64,000 nt of DNA, from positions 2,094,001-2,158,000 of the forward strand of contig JAEMBT020000008.1 of NCBI GenBank assembly GCA_018873245.2, written 5' to 3'. The stretch's first letter is position 1. Every line of letters starts with the position of its first letter. The notes beneath the pieces are model-generated. The model searched no databases and was not told the DNA's origin. It saw nothing but the letters and a program-made list of their open reading frames with translations. Of the stretch, positions 12,046 through 26,181 are shown one piece after another. Source of the stretch: Archegozetes longisetosus. Lineage: Eukaryota > Arthropoda > Arachnida > Sarcoptiformes > Trhypochthoniidae. The translations under genes and the position numbers were made by a program.

Positions 12046-12810
12046 AAATAAACACAATTAGTTTGAATTAAGCTCATTAATGCAATTTATCTGTTTATTC
12101 ATAGATAAAAAGTAAATTTAGCTCAATTTGATGTATTCACTTAAACTTTATTGGACCTTATGGTTAAGAACTTATCAATAGATATAGCATCAAACTCTTA
12201 CAAAAGTATTAAGTTGTCTTATGAAAGTTCGCTTCAACTACCATTATCTGATTAATTTTATCTAAAAACTGGTGCTTTTCTTAATACTAACTCTTATTAT
12301 AACGTCTGAAAAACTTTTAGTCCTTCTTTCAAACTATTGATTAAACTAAAAGAAAATAGAATAAAACTTAATGATAGAAGAAAGTGAAGAGTTTAAGATA
12401 ATGCATGTATAAAGAAAAAGTTTAGCTATTATTGTTGGCGCGTGTTTCACTTTGAATGAAATTAAAACAACACACATTCACTATTTGAGACGAAAGTAGA
12501 AGTGAAATCTGAGTCGTAGTTTGTGATAATTAGTTAAGTGGTTGACATTTTTGTAAGAAAATCAAATGATTTGAAATGTTGAGCGGATATTACTTAAGAA
12601 TTCAATAATAGTATTATTAAATAACAACTGTCAATTATCTTTAACTAAAATTTATTGAATTAGTTGTGAGAGACTTCCTTATCAGTAGATATTTGAAACT
12701 AGAAGTGTATTTAAATTAAAAGCGATTAGTATTAGAGTGAGAGTTGTGTTGCTATGCATTAAGAAAACTTATGCGAAAACTTATGCCAGAACTTAAACTT
12801 CTATATTTAG

Positions 12811-12846
12811 CTTAACTTATAATTGAAAAAATGATTATAAGTTAAG
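12811..12846. repeat. Perfect 13-bp hairpin
   Basis: CTTAACTTATAAT, 10-nt loop, ATTATAAGTTAAG. Confidence 0.7.
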
Positions 12847-14685
12847 ACAAATGTAAATGTTGAGCGATTTATTTAAATTAAGTTGTCAGAAAAGAATTTA
12901 AAAATAATGAATAAATAAATAGGTTCTTGATTTTTAGACATTAAAAGAGTCGTTAAGTAAGTTATTAGTCAGCTCGTTGGTTAAGTTGGTGTTATAAAGC
13001 TTTTTGTTTTGAATCATCAATATCTTGCTTTGCTTGCAATTATTAAAACTAAAAATAAACCTTTCTTAGTGTGTATTGCTTAAAGCACAGCATAAATCAA
13101 CCAATTATTACACTGCAAAACTATGTTTATTTCAACCAATCTACTTCGACTTAAACTTAAGAGTCATATTCTCTCTTTAGTCTCTGATAAATAATTCAAA
13201 TTCAACTCGACTCAAGTCTAACTGAAGTTCTAGTTCTATAGATGAATGCAAGCAAATGATTGTGTTGATCTAATCGATTGAATTTGAATAAAAAGTTTGG
13301 TAGAATAGAGGAGTGTTAAAAGTTATGTAACATTTGGTTTTGAGCTTTAGTATTATTTTGAATAATTGCGACTCATTATTTCTCAAACAGATTTGTTTTA
13401 TTAACAAGTCATTCATAGATCCAACTTTTAGTCTTTAGCTGACATCTTTCTAACTTTCAGCCAATTGCGTTCAACAAAGAACTCTAAGCCAGTTCTTGAA
13501 GATTATACAATCTTCCTGACAGATAAACTTGTAGTACAAATACTGTGATGAAATGAGTGTTACTGCTATCACACTTGTTATAAATCACGGTTTAGTTCTA
13601 AACGACACAAATTAATGATCGCATGAGCACAGGTACAGAGCTCCTCATAATAGTAACATTTTTGGTCGCTTTATAATAGTAATCTGGTAAATGTCAATTC
13701 ATTCTAAACTGTTATTCATTAAAAATTTCAGAAAATGATCCTGAAGAAGTACTTGAAGTCCTGTAGAAAATCAATTTGAAGCTTTCCACGGGTTTGATCA
13801 ATCACTCTGACCTCCAGCCAATAAAGACTTATTTAATATATGGACATTAAAAATTTATATCTTTAATGGAAGTTCAGTTTCCATTATAATAGGTTTGAAT
13901 CATCGTTGAAAAATCACTAGTCACTTATATGTATTCCGTATGAGTAAGGCAAGTGATAATACAATTTCCGAAGAGATAAAAAATAAACTGAAGACGATCT
14001 CATTGACTAAGAGGTAAAACGCACCACTATTTTGAGAAGCTCTGTACAAATGTAAGAAAAAAATATTTTGAGAAATGTAGAGTTAGCTGATAAAAGCCAA
14101 TCTTACAGTAACATAAATATGAGAATTTTGAATGTTAGATGAGTACAAATATTAAAGTGAAAGTAAAGCAGCATATGTATTATTTAAAGCCCTGTAATTT
14201 ATTAACATTAATACCTATCTCTATACATTATTCATTTTGAAACATTGATCAAATAGAACTGATCCGAAATCGATGAAAGAAAACTTGACTGGCGTTTTTA
14301 TCGATTTTGCATGTCACATTTGCTGAGTAGCATTCATCAATAATTGAGGATAGATTATGCATATATATGTAAATATGAGTGTGAATCTATCTCTACTATA
14401 GCTCTACTTTCCATTAAAGAATCCTCAACTCTTTTCATCAAACCTAATCATATGTTATGTAACATAAAAAGAAAGCAAAAGCAAGTCATCACAATTATTA
14501 TGATATTGATTGTGGGGATAGAAAGCAAAAGCTACGTGTTTATTATTACTATTAATATTTCTCTTTCTTATTCATGCTGAAAATTGTGACTTCTTAAAAT
14601 AGAAAAGTATATTAAAAGAAATAAATAAAAAATCAATGTTTTTGACACCTCTTCAAATAGTCTTTGTTTGATAACGCTTTAGATC

Positions 14686-14733
14686 TGACATTTAGCATTT
14701 GACATTTGACATTTGACATTTGACATTTGACAT
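14686..14733. repeat. 7-nt tandem repeat (TGACATT)n
   Basis: Seven copies, the second one mutated (TAGCATT). Confidence 0.9.
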
Positions 14734-16299
14734 AGATAAAGGAAGAATTGAGTAGTAGAGAAAGTAACCAATAATGATTTGGATAAGATTTAAAAGTTTT
14801 TGTATTAAAAAATGAGTTGTAAATTGAAAAATAGTAGCAATCAATTATTAAAAAAGTGTCAAATCCAGAAAAGGCTTAAGAAATAAGTTAAACAATTTTA
14901 GAAGATGTCAGTCTTAATGGTAGCTCATTTATTAGTGAAACTTTCTTCTTTACTTATCGATGATTACATATTGAATAGAATAATAAATTTTGTTTTGAAA
15001 AATTACATTTCATAAGTTTACTGAAGTGCGTGTGTTTTGGGATGAAAAACCTATTAGATAAGCATTTGAATTATCCATTTGTAATCTATATGTACTTAAG
15101 CTTAAGTGAGCACTGAATCTACGAGTTTGCAAATGTTTTTCACATGTTTGAAGATTCGTTTTTCCAATAGATTTGAAAATAATTGAAATGCTTTAGTATA
15201 ATGCGCAAAAAGTGATCGAATGTAAACTTTGTAGTTGAGGCTTTAGATAGCGTCAATAAAGCTAATCTTCATTGACAGACTAAAAATAGCTTGGAAAGTA
15301 ATCATTTTTATCATCAAAATATGTTTATTAATGAAAGACCTTTGAAACCAATTGACTCAATTTTTATTCAAAGTTGTCTAATGCAACCAATTAAGTTCTA
15401 GTAACCACTTTACTAAATGAACTGTGAATCTTTAAAAAATAACCGAGATAGCAATGATTGTTGCATAGAACTGAGAATTTGATTTTATATGATATTCAAC
15501 TGGAGCAGAGTCTAAAAGTAAGAATAAAAAAAGCTCAATTGAAAGACTTTGAGGGAGAAAGCTAAACTAGTATTGATATGTATTTAGTCAAACTATATGA
15601 AGATTGAGCAAATATATATTTTTCTTTTTAACATTTGTAATATTTATTTGGACTATCGCTTTGCTGTTGAAATCTTTGACGGAGACTTGCGTCATAGCAA
15701 CGAAACGCATGCCAATGGAGATTAATATAAATTATATTTGTTAATTCAGTGCATAAATATTAGTTATCTGTATCAACACAAGCAACAGGAATTCAACAAA
15801 ATTGGTTAAGGCAATAAATTTGTCAATATTTCAAAGTTTATTCGAACTTAATAACTAAAATTAAAATTAAGCCGAATGCTCAATTCCTGAAACTTCTCCT
15901 GAAAAGATGATTATCATTCCTAAGTAATTATTTAAATAAACTCCTATCATACGAAAAGTCAATTAAAAGTAGTTAGTAACAAAAGTTATTTCAAACCTAT
16001 AGACTTAGGTTTAGATTGTCATGCAGTTATCACTTATGATTGAGTTAATCGATTGTAAGTTTACTACTACTATAACAACAACGGAATTGATGTATGCTCT
16101 GAAAATGATGAATGCAGATTGGAATTAGCGCGCATCTAAGAATTAATATGCGTTTTCTTATTTGCATGCTTTTTCGCTTAAGAGATGACATTTCCGCCAG
16201 TGGCTGAGATTTGACCGAGACAGTTAAGCCAAAGCTTGATTTTTATGCTGGTTTTCGTACCCCTAAGTTCGACAGACTGGTGTTTTTCACCTAATCCTT

Positions 16300-16440
16300 C
16301 CACGTAAAGATATAACTTAAGTTGAGGATAACGTCAGGTCGCTTCGTGGCGTTATTTTCACTTAAGCTAAATTATTACGTCAATACTTAACCATTTTATA
16401 GAAGATATTTTACATTTCTAAATAAAATTGTCTGTCTCAT
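16300..16440 (+). repeat. Dispersed repeat family 1, copy A
   Basis: About 100 nt (16305-16405) align almost without gaps to 49338-49435, at roughly three quarters identity by eye. Shared blocks are TAACTTAAG, GTCAGGT and TAAATTATTACGT. Weaker similarity continues on both sides. It is not recognised as coding and is probably an old interspersed element. Confidence 0.6.
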
Positions 16441-17608
16441 AATGCCCTTATGTTAAGAACTCATGTGTAAAACTCGGGTTAAGAAAGTCAGGAAATTCGC
16501 CTAAAATTGCTTTCGGCGGAAATCCTTTCGATCAAAATTTGTGACACCGTTTAGAGTGCATGCTTGCATATTTTGACAAATATTATAGAAAATATGACTT
16601 ATTTATTCAGAAAATATCAAATTTGAAGAGATACTAGGCATTCAATTCTGAATTTTTAATAGTCTAATAATCGATCCTATTTCTAGTTTATGACTCATGA
16701 GAATATCTACGGTCTCTTGTGATTTAACAACAAATCACTTTCAGTTTCAAATTGGTTTGCCAAATATTAATCAATTTAAATTCAAGTGTGAAAATATAAC
16801 ATTTTATATTTATAGTTTTTAACATATCAAATTTTTCTGAAATTACAATTTTCAGAACAAAAATACTATTAATACACCTAATAGTTAAGTTATACAGTGC
16901 AAGAACTAGTTATTTCTTCTCTACTCTCATATTATAAAAAGGTTTTGACGATAGGGAGATCTGAGATCTATTATCTATTATGGAACTTGTTGTAATGGAG
17001 TGGAAAGGGTGAATGTTGCATAGGAGGCCAAGATTTTTAATAATGAGAACATTAGAAAGAATAATGAAAATTGAAAGTTACTCACTCAAAGAACATGAAC
17101 CATTGCCCCATCGCTCAGCCTAACTCTCAAACATGACTTATGCCTTAAGTAAAAAATGATTAACCAATTAATATTTGCATTTTCCAACCACATTCAAAAC
17201 TTATTTCGTATACAGATATCAAATGCAAAAAAGCGTTTCCTATATGTTTATGTAGAAAATGCAGTCAATTTTGTGTATAATCATTTTGTGTACAAGTTGT
17301 TTTAATGCACAGATTTTACGACGCTGGTAACTTTTTGAGTACTTGATTTTGTGTACAGCTATATGAAAAATACTCAACTGTACGTTTCAATACATTCATT
17401 ATTATAATTAGTAACGGTCAGTTCTCTTTCAACCCTAAATAAAGTCAAAAGAGTAATAAAGTGTCGACGTTCACTCTTTTAACTAAAATAATGTAATTTT
17501 AATAAGAAAATTATGAAATTATAATCCAAAGTGAGTTAGATGATTGGCTTCAAGTAAAAAGAGTTTATTAGATAAGGTTGAGTGTTACCAAAAATCTAAG
17601 TAAATTGA

Positions 17609-17701
17609 ACCTAACCCAACCTAACGAAGCTAATCTAGCATAAACTAACCTAACCTAACAATGATATGCCAAGTTAGGTTAGGTTAGTTAGGCTTGGCAT
17701 A
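17609..17701. repeat. CCTAA/TTAGG hairpin patch
   Basis: CTAACCTAACCTAAC (17645-17659) and GTTAGGTTAGGTTAG (17673-17687) form a perfect 15-bp inverted repeat with a 13-nt loop. A second inverted pair, TATGCCAAG (17665-17673) and CTTGGCATA (17693-17701), brackets the TTAGG side. Confidence 0.8.
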
Positions 17702-18927
17702 CGTAGTGAGCGTTGCAAAGTTATAGTTTATTGTTTAAGTGATAAAAAGTGACTTAAAACTACAACTTAACAGCATTATTTGTGGAGCCAAAATGGAATT
17801 GGTGGAGACTGAGTGACTTTTTTTATTCCATATAAAATAAACAGAGACACTACAATTTGTTATTTTGAATATGTACACAACAAGTTAAAACGCTTTTTAG
17901 TAAAATGGATTAACAATGGTTTCTAACAGAAGACAACGTGTTTACATATGATTAAATAGTTAATTTAATGAAAGACTAACATGTATTTATAAAAATGATG
18001 ATGTCTATTAATATAATCCAGATTTTAACATATACTTTACATTTGATGTCTACAAATGACTTTTGTGTAGGGATACCTGAAGCACAAAAACAAATTTTCT
18101 ATTTACTACTCAGCTTTCCATCCTTTAATTGGTGAGGTTTTGCAATTTGAAACTTTGCGTAATACTTGAAGCCTTATGCCGAATACAGTTTTAAACTGTT
18201 TGCTCGTACAACTAATAAGTTTAAATTATTGCAATTAATGGAAAGCAGCACTTCTAGATTTAAATTAATCCATATTGCTTAAACAGATGGTGGATTGCAG
18301 TCAAATTTGAAACCTTTCACACCTCACAAAACAATTACTTAAGAATATGGAAAAAAACTGAAATAAGGTGGCGATTGAGTAAAAAAATGAAGACTTGATA
18401 TCTGGTTTAAAATTTCTCATAGAGTTTTATTTGAAGAAATTCAATATATAACAATTGAATTCATTGTTCGAACGTATATTACAATTAGTGGAGTTGATAA
18501 ATATATACATTTTACTCATTAAACAGTGATCAACTGATAGATACTTTTAAACTTAACCAAACAATAGACAGAAAGTAATGGAAAACAATAAGAAATTAAA
18601 TAAATTGTCAAATTATAAAAATGTTTATCTTAAACCTTTCAATTAGAGAATGGCATACATCAAAGTCTGAAAGTTGGCGTACAATTGCTCAGTAAAATGT
18701 TTGTGTAGAACATTGAAAAGAATAACATCCTTTTGAAAATTGAAAGTTAGTTACATTTGATATGAACAGTTTGTTATTAATTAGAAGTGAAATAATGTTT
18801 ACATTTACGTAAAGTAGTTTTTTGCACGATTTTAACAATAAGTTGCATGCATTATCAAATGGATGGAAAGGTTTCTTAAGTAAAAAATTAATAACAAACT
18901 AAACCTCAAACAAACCTAAGCAAAGGA

Positions 18928-19115
18928 TAGATGATAAAGATAGAGAATCAATAAGATTCAGGATGAACCAGATGAAAGATATAGAGGATCAGGGAGTAGA
19001 GGATGAACAAGATAGAAGATGGGGAAGATGAAAGAGGATAGAGAATGAGAAGGATGAAAAAAATTGCTATTTCAATCAGTGGTTTAAAGATGGATAGAGT
19101 AGAATGAAATAGAAG
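18928..19115. repeat. Purine-rich degenerate GATGAAAGA-type tract
   Basis: Nearly all A/G with recurring GAGGAT, AGATGA and AGATAGA words on the plus strand. The minus-strand ORF through it is a hydrophobic low-complexity shadow. Confidence 0.6.
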
Positions 19116-19669
19116 GTGCGAAATGATTGAAATGATTTTGATAGAAAAGAGTGATGAGATAATCTGTATAAACATTAATATACTTAATCTATCTATGGCA
19201 CCATTCCAAATGAAAATTATTCTATTCTGTTTATCCCTATTTTTGCCAATTTGCATTTTTCTTTATCGATCTATTAGTTTTAATAACATTAGTTTAAAGA
19301 CAAAATTATTTTAAAGACAAAATTATTTCAATTGGATCCTCTGTGTTTTTTCACTTAATCGTTTGGAAGAACAGAAGTCTGGTTTCAATAATGAGAAAGT
19401 GATTAGAAGTCACTCATAAGAGGGGTTTTTCTCTTGTTTTAAACTCTAGTTATTTAAATAGAGAACAAATATGTATTTTTATACATTTAGTGTAAAATGA
19501 GCAGATTGTACATTATTTTCCTATTTGTTTGGAGAGAATATGTGGCACATAAGTTCTTTTTAATTCAAGTCTCTTTTATACAATACGTTATTATATGTGA
19601 AAAAATTGTCCAAAACTCAAGGTTTGTTCAACCACTTAAACTGTCTTATCCAACTTTTTACCACAACTG

Positions 19670-19730
19670 ATCTAACTTGACCTAACTTGACCTAACCTAA
19701 CCTGACCTAACCTAATCTAACCTGATCTAA
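19670..19730 (-). repeat. Degenerate CCTAA (telomere-type) patch
   Basis: About ten units of CCTAA/CTTGA/CCTGA/TCTAA on the plus strand, i.e. degenerate TTAGG on the minus strand, a little past the 3' end of Shal. Confidence 0.7.
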
Positions 19731-19971
19731 TAGTGACTTGAAGTCTAATATTTTTTAATATCGAAAAAATATAATAAGACTTGATTTGACAAACTTGACA
19801 ATTTGGTAAACTTTTTCACATATAACAAGATTTTAAAATATTAGCCGAATAGATCTCGAATTCGTTATAATTTTTGAATAAATAAAGATTTTATTATTAT
19901 GTATAATATTTATATATATATATTTAATTTGTATTTGTTTTACATTTGGACAAAATGTACTTATCTATAAC

Positions 19972-19977
19972 TTTATT
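19972..19977 (-). terminator. Candidate AATAAA poly(A) signal for Shal
   Basis: AATAAA on the minus strand about 370 nt past the Shal stop. The surrounding DNA is so AT-rich that the hexamer can occur by chance, and other AATAAA or variant hexamers lie nearby. Confidence 0.3.
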
Positions 19978-20343
19978 TATAACTTATATATTAAATTATC
20001 AATCATTTGATTTCAGTAATAATTCATTTATAATATTCGTGCAAAGTCGGACTGCATAAAAAGTTTCTTAAAATCATTTTGAAACCATGTTTCTCTTTAA
20101 CAACTAACTCACATCTAATCAACTCCGAAAAATGGTTCACCACATTGTCCATGAAAAGTTACTCTAACTTGAATCAATTTTCAACAAGTGATTGATTCAG
20201 GAATTTATGAAAAATTCACATTTGCGAACAGTCATTGATTGAACAATTTATGAAAACTGACCTTTGCGAACAGTCATTGGCAAGAATTAGTAAAAAGAGT
20301 TAGAATTAGTGAACAGTTTATTAATTAATATCTTTAGGTATGG

Positions 20344-20643
20344 TTACAAAGTGGAAATTTTGACAATCGCTAATTCAGGTTCGAGACGAGCAGAAGTTCC
20401 GGCGGTTTGAGAATCTAGTGTTTCATTACTATCTGGTATATTAATTATGGCGACAGTTCCGGAAAGACTGCCGGGATTTGCAGTGTTGGGGTTCGACGAC
20501 AAGGGGTTGTTGAGACTGGAACGCGATGCCGTCCGACCAGAACCGATTTGGTCGTTGGTTTGATATTTGGCACCAGCAATTGTCGCTTTACTGGACTCTA
20601 TGTCATTCATTTCTTCTTGTTCATTGTGTTCGGGGCTGTGTTT
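20344..20643 (-). CDS. Shal: Shal last coding exon: distal C-terminus and stop
   Basis: 300 nt, 99 codons plus TAA. Acceptor atttatag|AAA, phase 0. Contains SRSSLN and [10 protein letters not shown], which resemble conserved Kv4 distal motifs (SRSSLN, AIISIP), and ends LAIVKISTL. The tail fits a class I PDZ ligand (Ser at -2, Leu at 0). Confidence 0.88.
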   Translation of the reverse strand, partial: KHSPEHNEQEEMNDIESSKATIAGAKYQTNDQIGSGRTASRSSLNNPLSSNPNTANPGSLSGTVAIINIPDSNETLDSQTAGTSARLEPELAIVKISTL

Positions 20644-23600
20644 CTATAAATACAAAATATTTCTATTAGTTGTCTTTTCGCTATTTTTTCATTTATCACT
20701 CTTTCTGACTGTTGAAAACTGCGAAAATCTTTTCAATTATTTATTCTAACATTTTAAGTTTACATTTGTCATCAATAGCTGAGTAATGAGGAAACATTCA
20801 GTAAAAATGTGTTTCGCACTTAGAAACTTAATAATCATTGATAGCAACCAGAAGTGATGTGTTGCGATGGTATGCTTTCTATCAAACGACAACATTGAAA
20901 ACATTAACAAACTTCTAGAATATTCAATATAGCAATGAAAGCAAACAAGAAATGAAATTAAGCAAAGAAAAAATTGATGGACCTAAGAGGTAAGCTGAGA
21001 AGAAAGGATCTTTATAGTTGCTATCGTGAATTATTAAGTTTAGTGTAAAGTTAGAAGTTGAATGTAAGAAGTTTGTCGAGCTAAAAGATTAATCAATTAG
21101 AAAGTCTTAGTGAATTAATGAAAACGTTTTTGGCGCGAGTGTGTAATTACTAGAAAATTTTAAAATTCAAATAATCTCTAAAATGAGTTAATAAATTATA
21201 GCTAATGAAACTGTATTCCGTCATTTAATTAAAAAATTTGATGGAATATTCAAACTTGAGAATATTCAGACTTTAGCGTAAAACCAATTCTGTTCAAACT
21301 GATAATTAGCTAACTTCGACGAAATTTACTTAAGAGATTATTTTTGTGAATATACGATAATTAATCAACTCGTTTGACAGGCTTCGCTTTAAATTTTGAA
21401 AGATTTGCTTTTGTTCATTAATATAAGTCTCATATATCGCTTCTCGCAAGACATCAACTCGTTCTTAAATTTATTTCTTTATGGAGCAAAAGATTAAGAA
21501 TCAGTGGCGAAGTTAGAAAATTCCAGTGGAGTCATATAACCATATTGATTTTGATTAAATATAGTTTACGGTTAAAATCTATTGTGTGATAGTTTAAAAC
21601 ATCAATTTTCATATGACTTTATTATTTAGCTATTTTTATGACCAATAGGCAGAGTTTCGTATCGAAAAATAAAAAATTTTTCTGTCAAATTGGTCACATA
21701 TTTTGAATCGTTCATGCCTGTGCACTCTCAGCCCCTACTGGCTTCGCCACTGCAAACAATGCTATTCTAAACTTGAGCTACAATTTTCTTCAGGACAAAC
21801 TGAAATGACTTTCAGATGAAAGATAAATCCTATTCATTATAATGAAAATAATTCAAAAGAAGTTTGAATGAAAAATAAAGCTCTATGTATAGTTATCTAG
21901 TATCCAATAACAAAATTTAGTACTTAAAAAATGATTAAAAACTAATGGGATGTTAAGTTGTGAGAACTTTTTAATGCTAGAACTGTCACTATATAATCGT
22001 CAATACAGAGTCGAGTGTTTTATAGATTGAAAAGTAGAGCATTTTTAAACTTGATTATTTTGAACATTTTTCCGACTTTAGCGAATATGACTTAAATCCT
22101 GATTTGGAGTCTTTTCAAACCACGAATCTCAACTAAGCTGATAAATATTTCTCATTAATGATAAGTTGCATAAACTTTAACTGAAAAGATTTTCAACTAA
22201 GTTAAATAACTTTTAGACAGTTATTAGATTCCAAAATAATTTTAGTTCACATTAAGAAATTGATTGCTATAATATAAACGAATTTGTTAGATTAAGTTGG
22301 ATTAGATCGAGTTTTTTAATAAGTTATAAAATTTGAAAGACGGATTAAATCCTACAAAATATTACAATTTATAAGTGATATTAAATGTGAATGGTAACAT
22401 AGAAACATATCATATATTGACTTGAATAGAATCATAGCTTCTCGAGCGTTTTTAAATTTCAAACTTTTAAAGAGATGAAATATGAATCTAGTTCATTTAA
22501 AACAAGTCTATTTCAATTCAGATAACATTAGTTACGAGGCTTTTCAAAACTAAAGAACGATGATCAAAATTATGAATTAACAGAACTCTACTGGGATTCA
22601 ACTAATAGTTAGAATAATACAATTAAAAGCAATTGTTGAGTTTAGATCCCAAAAGCTTTTCTATAAATTTATTTTTTGCTTTCGTCTGCTACTGAAAAGC
22701 AGACATAGGAGAAAATTGAAAATTGAAATTGAATCACTGCTATTGTTCATCAGTGACAGGAGATTAGGATGAATTTTTTGAAAAACGAACTAAGCCTTAA
22801 AAATGATTGATAAAGAATTTTAATAAATCACGTATTCTTATTCAAATTGAACCCTAAATAAAATGTAAAATCAAAGTTTTGTCGCAGTATTATACTGCAA
22901 ACGATTACTAATTAGTAGAGGATGGTATAGTTTCTCAAGTCTCGATCGAAGGGTACCTCGAGGCTTGTTCGAGTCTCGAACAATATTTTTACTGATTTAA
23001 TCCTAATAACCAACCTTTAACCTTCAAAAATTTTTGTCTTAATGTCGACTTACGAAAAGAATTGGTTAGGAAATAAATATTTAATGAATAGTTCTAAAGA
23101 TCCATATAGGTTTACAATGTGTTCTATCAAAAATTAATTCATCAAACGGTCAATTTTTAATCAAAAAGATCTAATAAATAGATTTGAATTAAATTAAAAA
23201 TTTGCATTTGACAGCTATCTCAATTTAATGTATTTTATTGAATTTAATTGCAAGTAAATTTATAGCGATCAGAATTTTGCCCCTATATTGCATGAAATTC
23301 TCAGAATCTCGAGACTCGAGTCTCTCGACCAAAACATTTTCGAGGCTCGAGAGGTTGATTTCTCGAAAACACCATACTCTACTAATTAGAAACCTATTTT
23401 AAGCTAAAATCCTAAGAGTATAAAGAATTTAGGAGAAAAAACTACTTTTGATTGAATGGTTTTTATCTCATAAAAGTTAACGAAGTTGTCAAAGCCTTCG
23501 ATGAATGGAAAGCGATTGTGATAATGAAATCTAGCGTTCATTAATCTTTTATCAAATGACACCTTAGATTTTGAACTAAAATCTCATTTGCCTTCCAATA

Positions 23601-26109
23601 TGAAATATGTTTGAAAAGAGAAGAAAAATTGAAAATCTAAAGGATCTTCAAGTTAAAAAAGATTGAATTTTTTATTTAAAAGATTTTGATTTTTAAACTT
23701 TTAACTTTATATTAATGGAAGAATAGTGTTAAGTGTTGCGAAAATAAATTTGGGTTATAGTTAGTGTTGGATATAAGAGATTATATCTTCGTTTTATTAG
23801 ATGTCAATGATTTGATTGGATTTATATAAGAGATCCTAAGGCTATAAACCATATATAATCAATGATATAGAACTGAGACGATTTTGTGTACTTTAGGGCA
23901 AACTTATATTTGATTATAGTATACAATAAATCAATTGACTAGAATATTGTTAGCATTTAATTCATTTGTCTCTTGTTTTATGCAATCAGATAACAAACCC
24001 CACTAACGCTTCAGTCATTAATACTAAAACTTCTCTTTTCTTCTTTCACTACTGTATCAATCAATCAGTCCAAACAAATACAGTCCGAGACAAATACACT
24101 CCCAGACAAATATCTATCTAATACAAATATTATTCATAGACTCATTCTTTGCTTATTCTTTAAGTAATAAATCAATGAACAATTGGAAAATTAAATGATG
24201 ATTAAATTAATTTGACCAAAAAGGAACAAATAATTAAAGTTAGGTAGCGTTTGATTAGTGATCAGTTTGGATTTGATTAATGCCATCGTGGGGTTCAATT
24301 AATGATTAATGACAAAAACATCAAATTACAGATAAGGATAGAATAGACGTTTTCTAGAACAACTAACACAACGAATGAAACATTTGATGCTCAAATTGTA
24401 AGCAACAATTACAATGATTACATCCAATGTTTGCTACTTTCTAAGGATAATTATTGCAATTTTGGTATGATTTAATACAAAGCTCAGAGAACGATTCTTA
24501 TTGTTGTGAGTAACAACAATTTCTAACAATTTAGCCTAAGAAAATATTCATAATTTTCATTCTTTATTCTTTAAAGCTTAAACATGTTTGCAAGTGATGA
24601 TCAAATCTTAAAAATTACGAAAGAAGATTAGTTTGAGATGATTAGAAATATATTAATTTTGGAAATAAAGCAAATATATGGAATGTATAATTTGAAAAAA
24701 TGTAAGCGACAGACATGTTAACTAGAAGAAATAGTTCTGTAGTAATGATCTTGAGCGATAAGAAGAGTGGAGTCTCTAACAATTGTAAAACGCCTAGAAA
24801 TGAATAATTCAGATCGATATCGGAAAGAGAATATGTCTTAAACAGGCATTGATTGGTTGAAGAATATGATTAACTGTACTATTGAAGCCTATGGGATATT
24901 AGCTCGAGGCTAAGTATTCAGTTATAAGACCAGTCGAGCACTAAATAAATAACATAAATTCTCCATTTTATTCAAGTGATGTGTTAGAACAATAGAAAAA
25001 CGTTTTCTTACTAGCTATCAAATCAAATATGTTTCGAGTTAGGTTAGGCTAGTTTAGGTTAGGTTAGGCTAGTTTAGGTTAGGTTAGGTTAGGCTAGTTT
25101 AGGTTAGGTTAGGTTAGGCTAGTTTAGGTTAGGTTAGGTCACGAGCACCTCGGCTGAAGAGCACATATTTTTGTCATCTAATTAATCTGAATAATAGAAA
25201 TAATTGTGTATCAAAACATTGTCAACCATTTCGTTAAATTAGCAAATTATGAGAAATATTTTAACTTGTTAATTAATCTCTCACTAATAAAGGTCATCTC
25301 TTATGGAGAATTCAATTCAAACTAATCATTCTTTACAAAAGTCTATTTTTGTCAGTGTTTCAAATTTGAGTTAATGAATATTTGAAGTTTAGGGAACATT
25401 TTAGGTTTGATATTTTAAGCTTATATAAGAGAATAAGCTTATGTCAAAATCATATGTAGAAAAAGTATGTTAGAAACAGATAAATTCTTATTACTTCGTC
25501 AGAATAGTTCATAGTTCAACTAAATTATTAATGAAAGCATAAGGCCTCATATTTTAATAAGTAATTGGTAAAGTTTATAAATTATCAACTATCTCCTCAA
25601 ATCAGAATAGTTAGAGATATAGTGCAAATGACCAATTCAACATTAATATGAATTAAGATTATCAATGATAAAATAGTAGATATAATGCTGATCAATTTAC
25701 TGATTGGCTGGTGGATCGGACAAATTGGAGAAGATAGTACTACTACTTATTAGTAGTGATTGCATAATTTAGTGTTTCGCAAAATAGCAAACTATGTCAA
25801 CTCGCAATAATTCGCAATTGGAATAAATTGCAACTTGTAATTAGCGTTCACTTTTAAAATATCAAACATTAATGCATCAAGCAAATATGGAAAACTTCCT
25901 CTAGAGTATCACAAAACTAATTAAAGCTGAAGAAAATTAGTAGAACTGCAAGAGAAACTTATATTTTTTTAATTAAAGTTAGCTTAAACTAAATTCTACT
26001 TTTATTGGTCGAAAAATAATTATCAACTAGGAAAAAGATAGGAATGAAGTAAAAGAAAGTAAGAAAATATAAGATAAAAATATGCAAAATTAGTTATTTA
26101 AGAAAGTGT

Positions 26110-26181
<72 letters not shown>

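Larger units (their letters stand above)
11355..20343. other. Intergenic stretch between Slmap and Shal
   Basis: No supported gene. It holds the promoter-like patch near 12 kb, a 13-bp perfect hairpin (12811-12846), the 7-nt tandem array, dispersed repeat family 1 copy A, two telomere-type patches and the purine-rich tract. Confidence 0.6.

Noticed and set aside
18948-19256. Minus-strand 102-codon hydrophobic frame
   Set aside because: Generated by a purine-rich low-complexity tract; Ile/Leu/Ser bias follows from the base composition.
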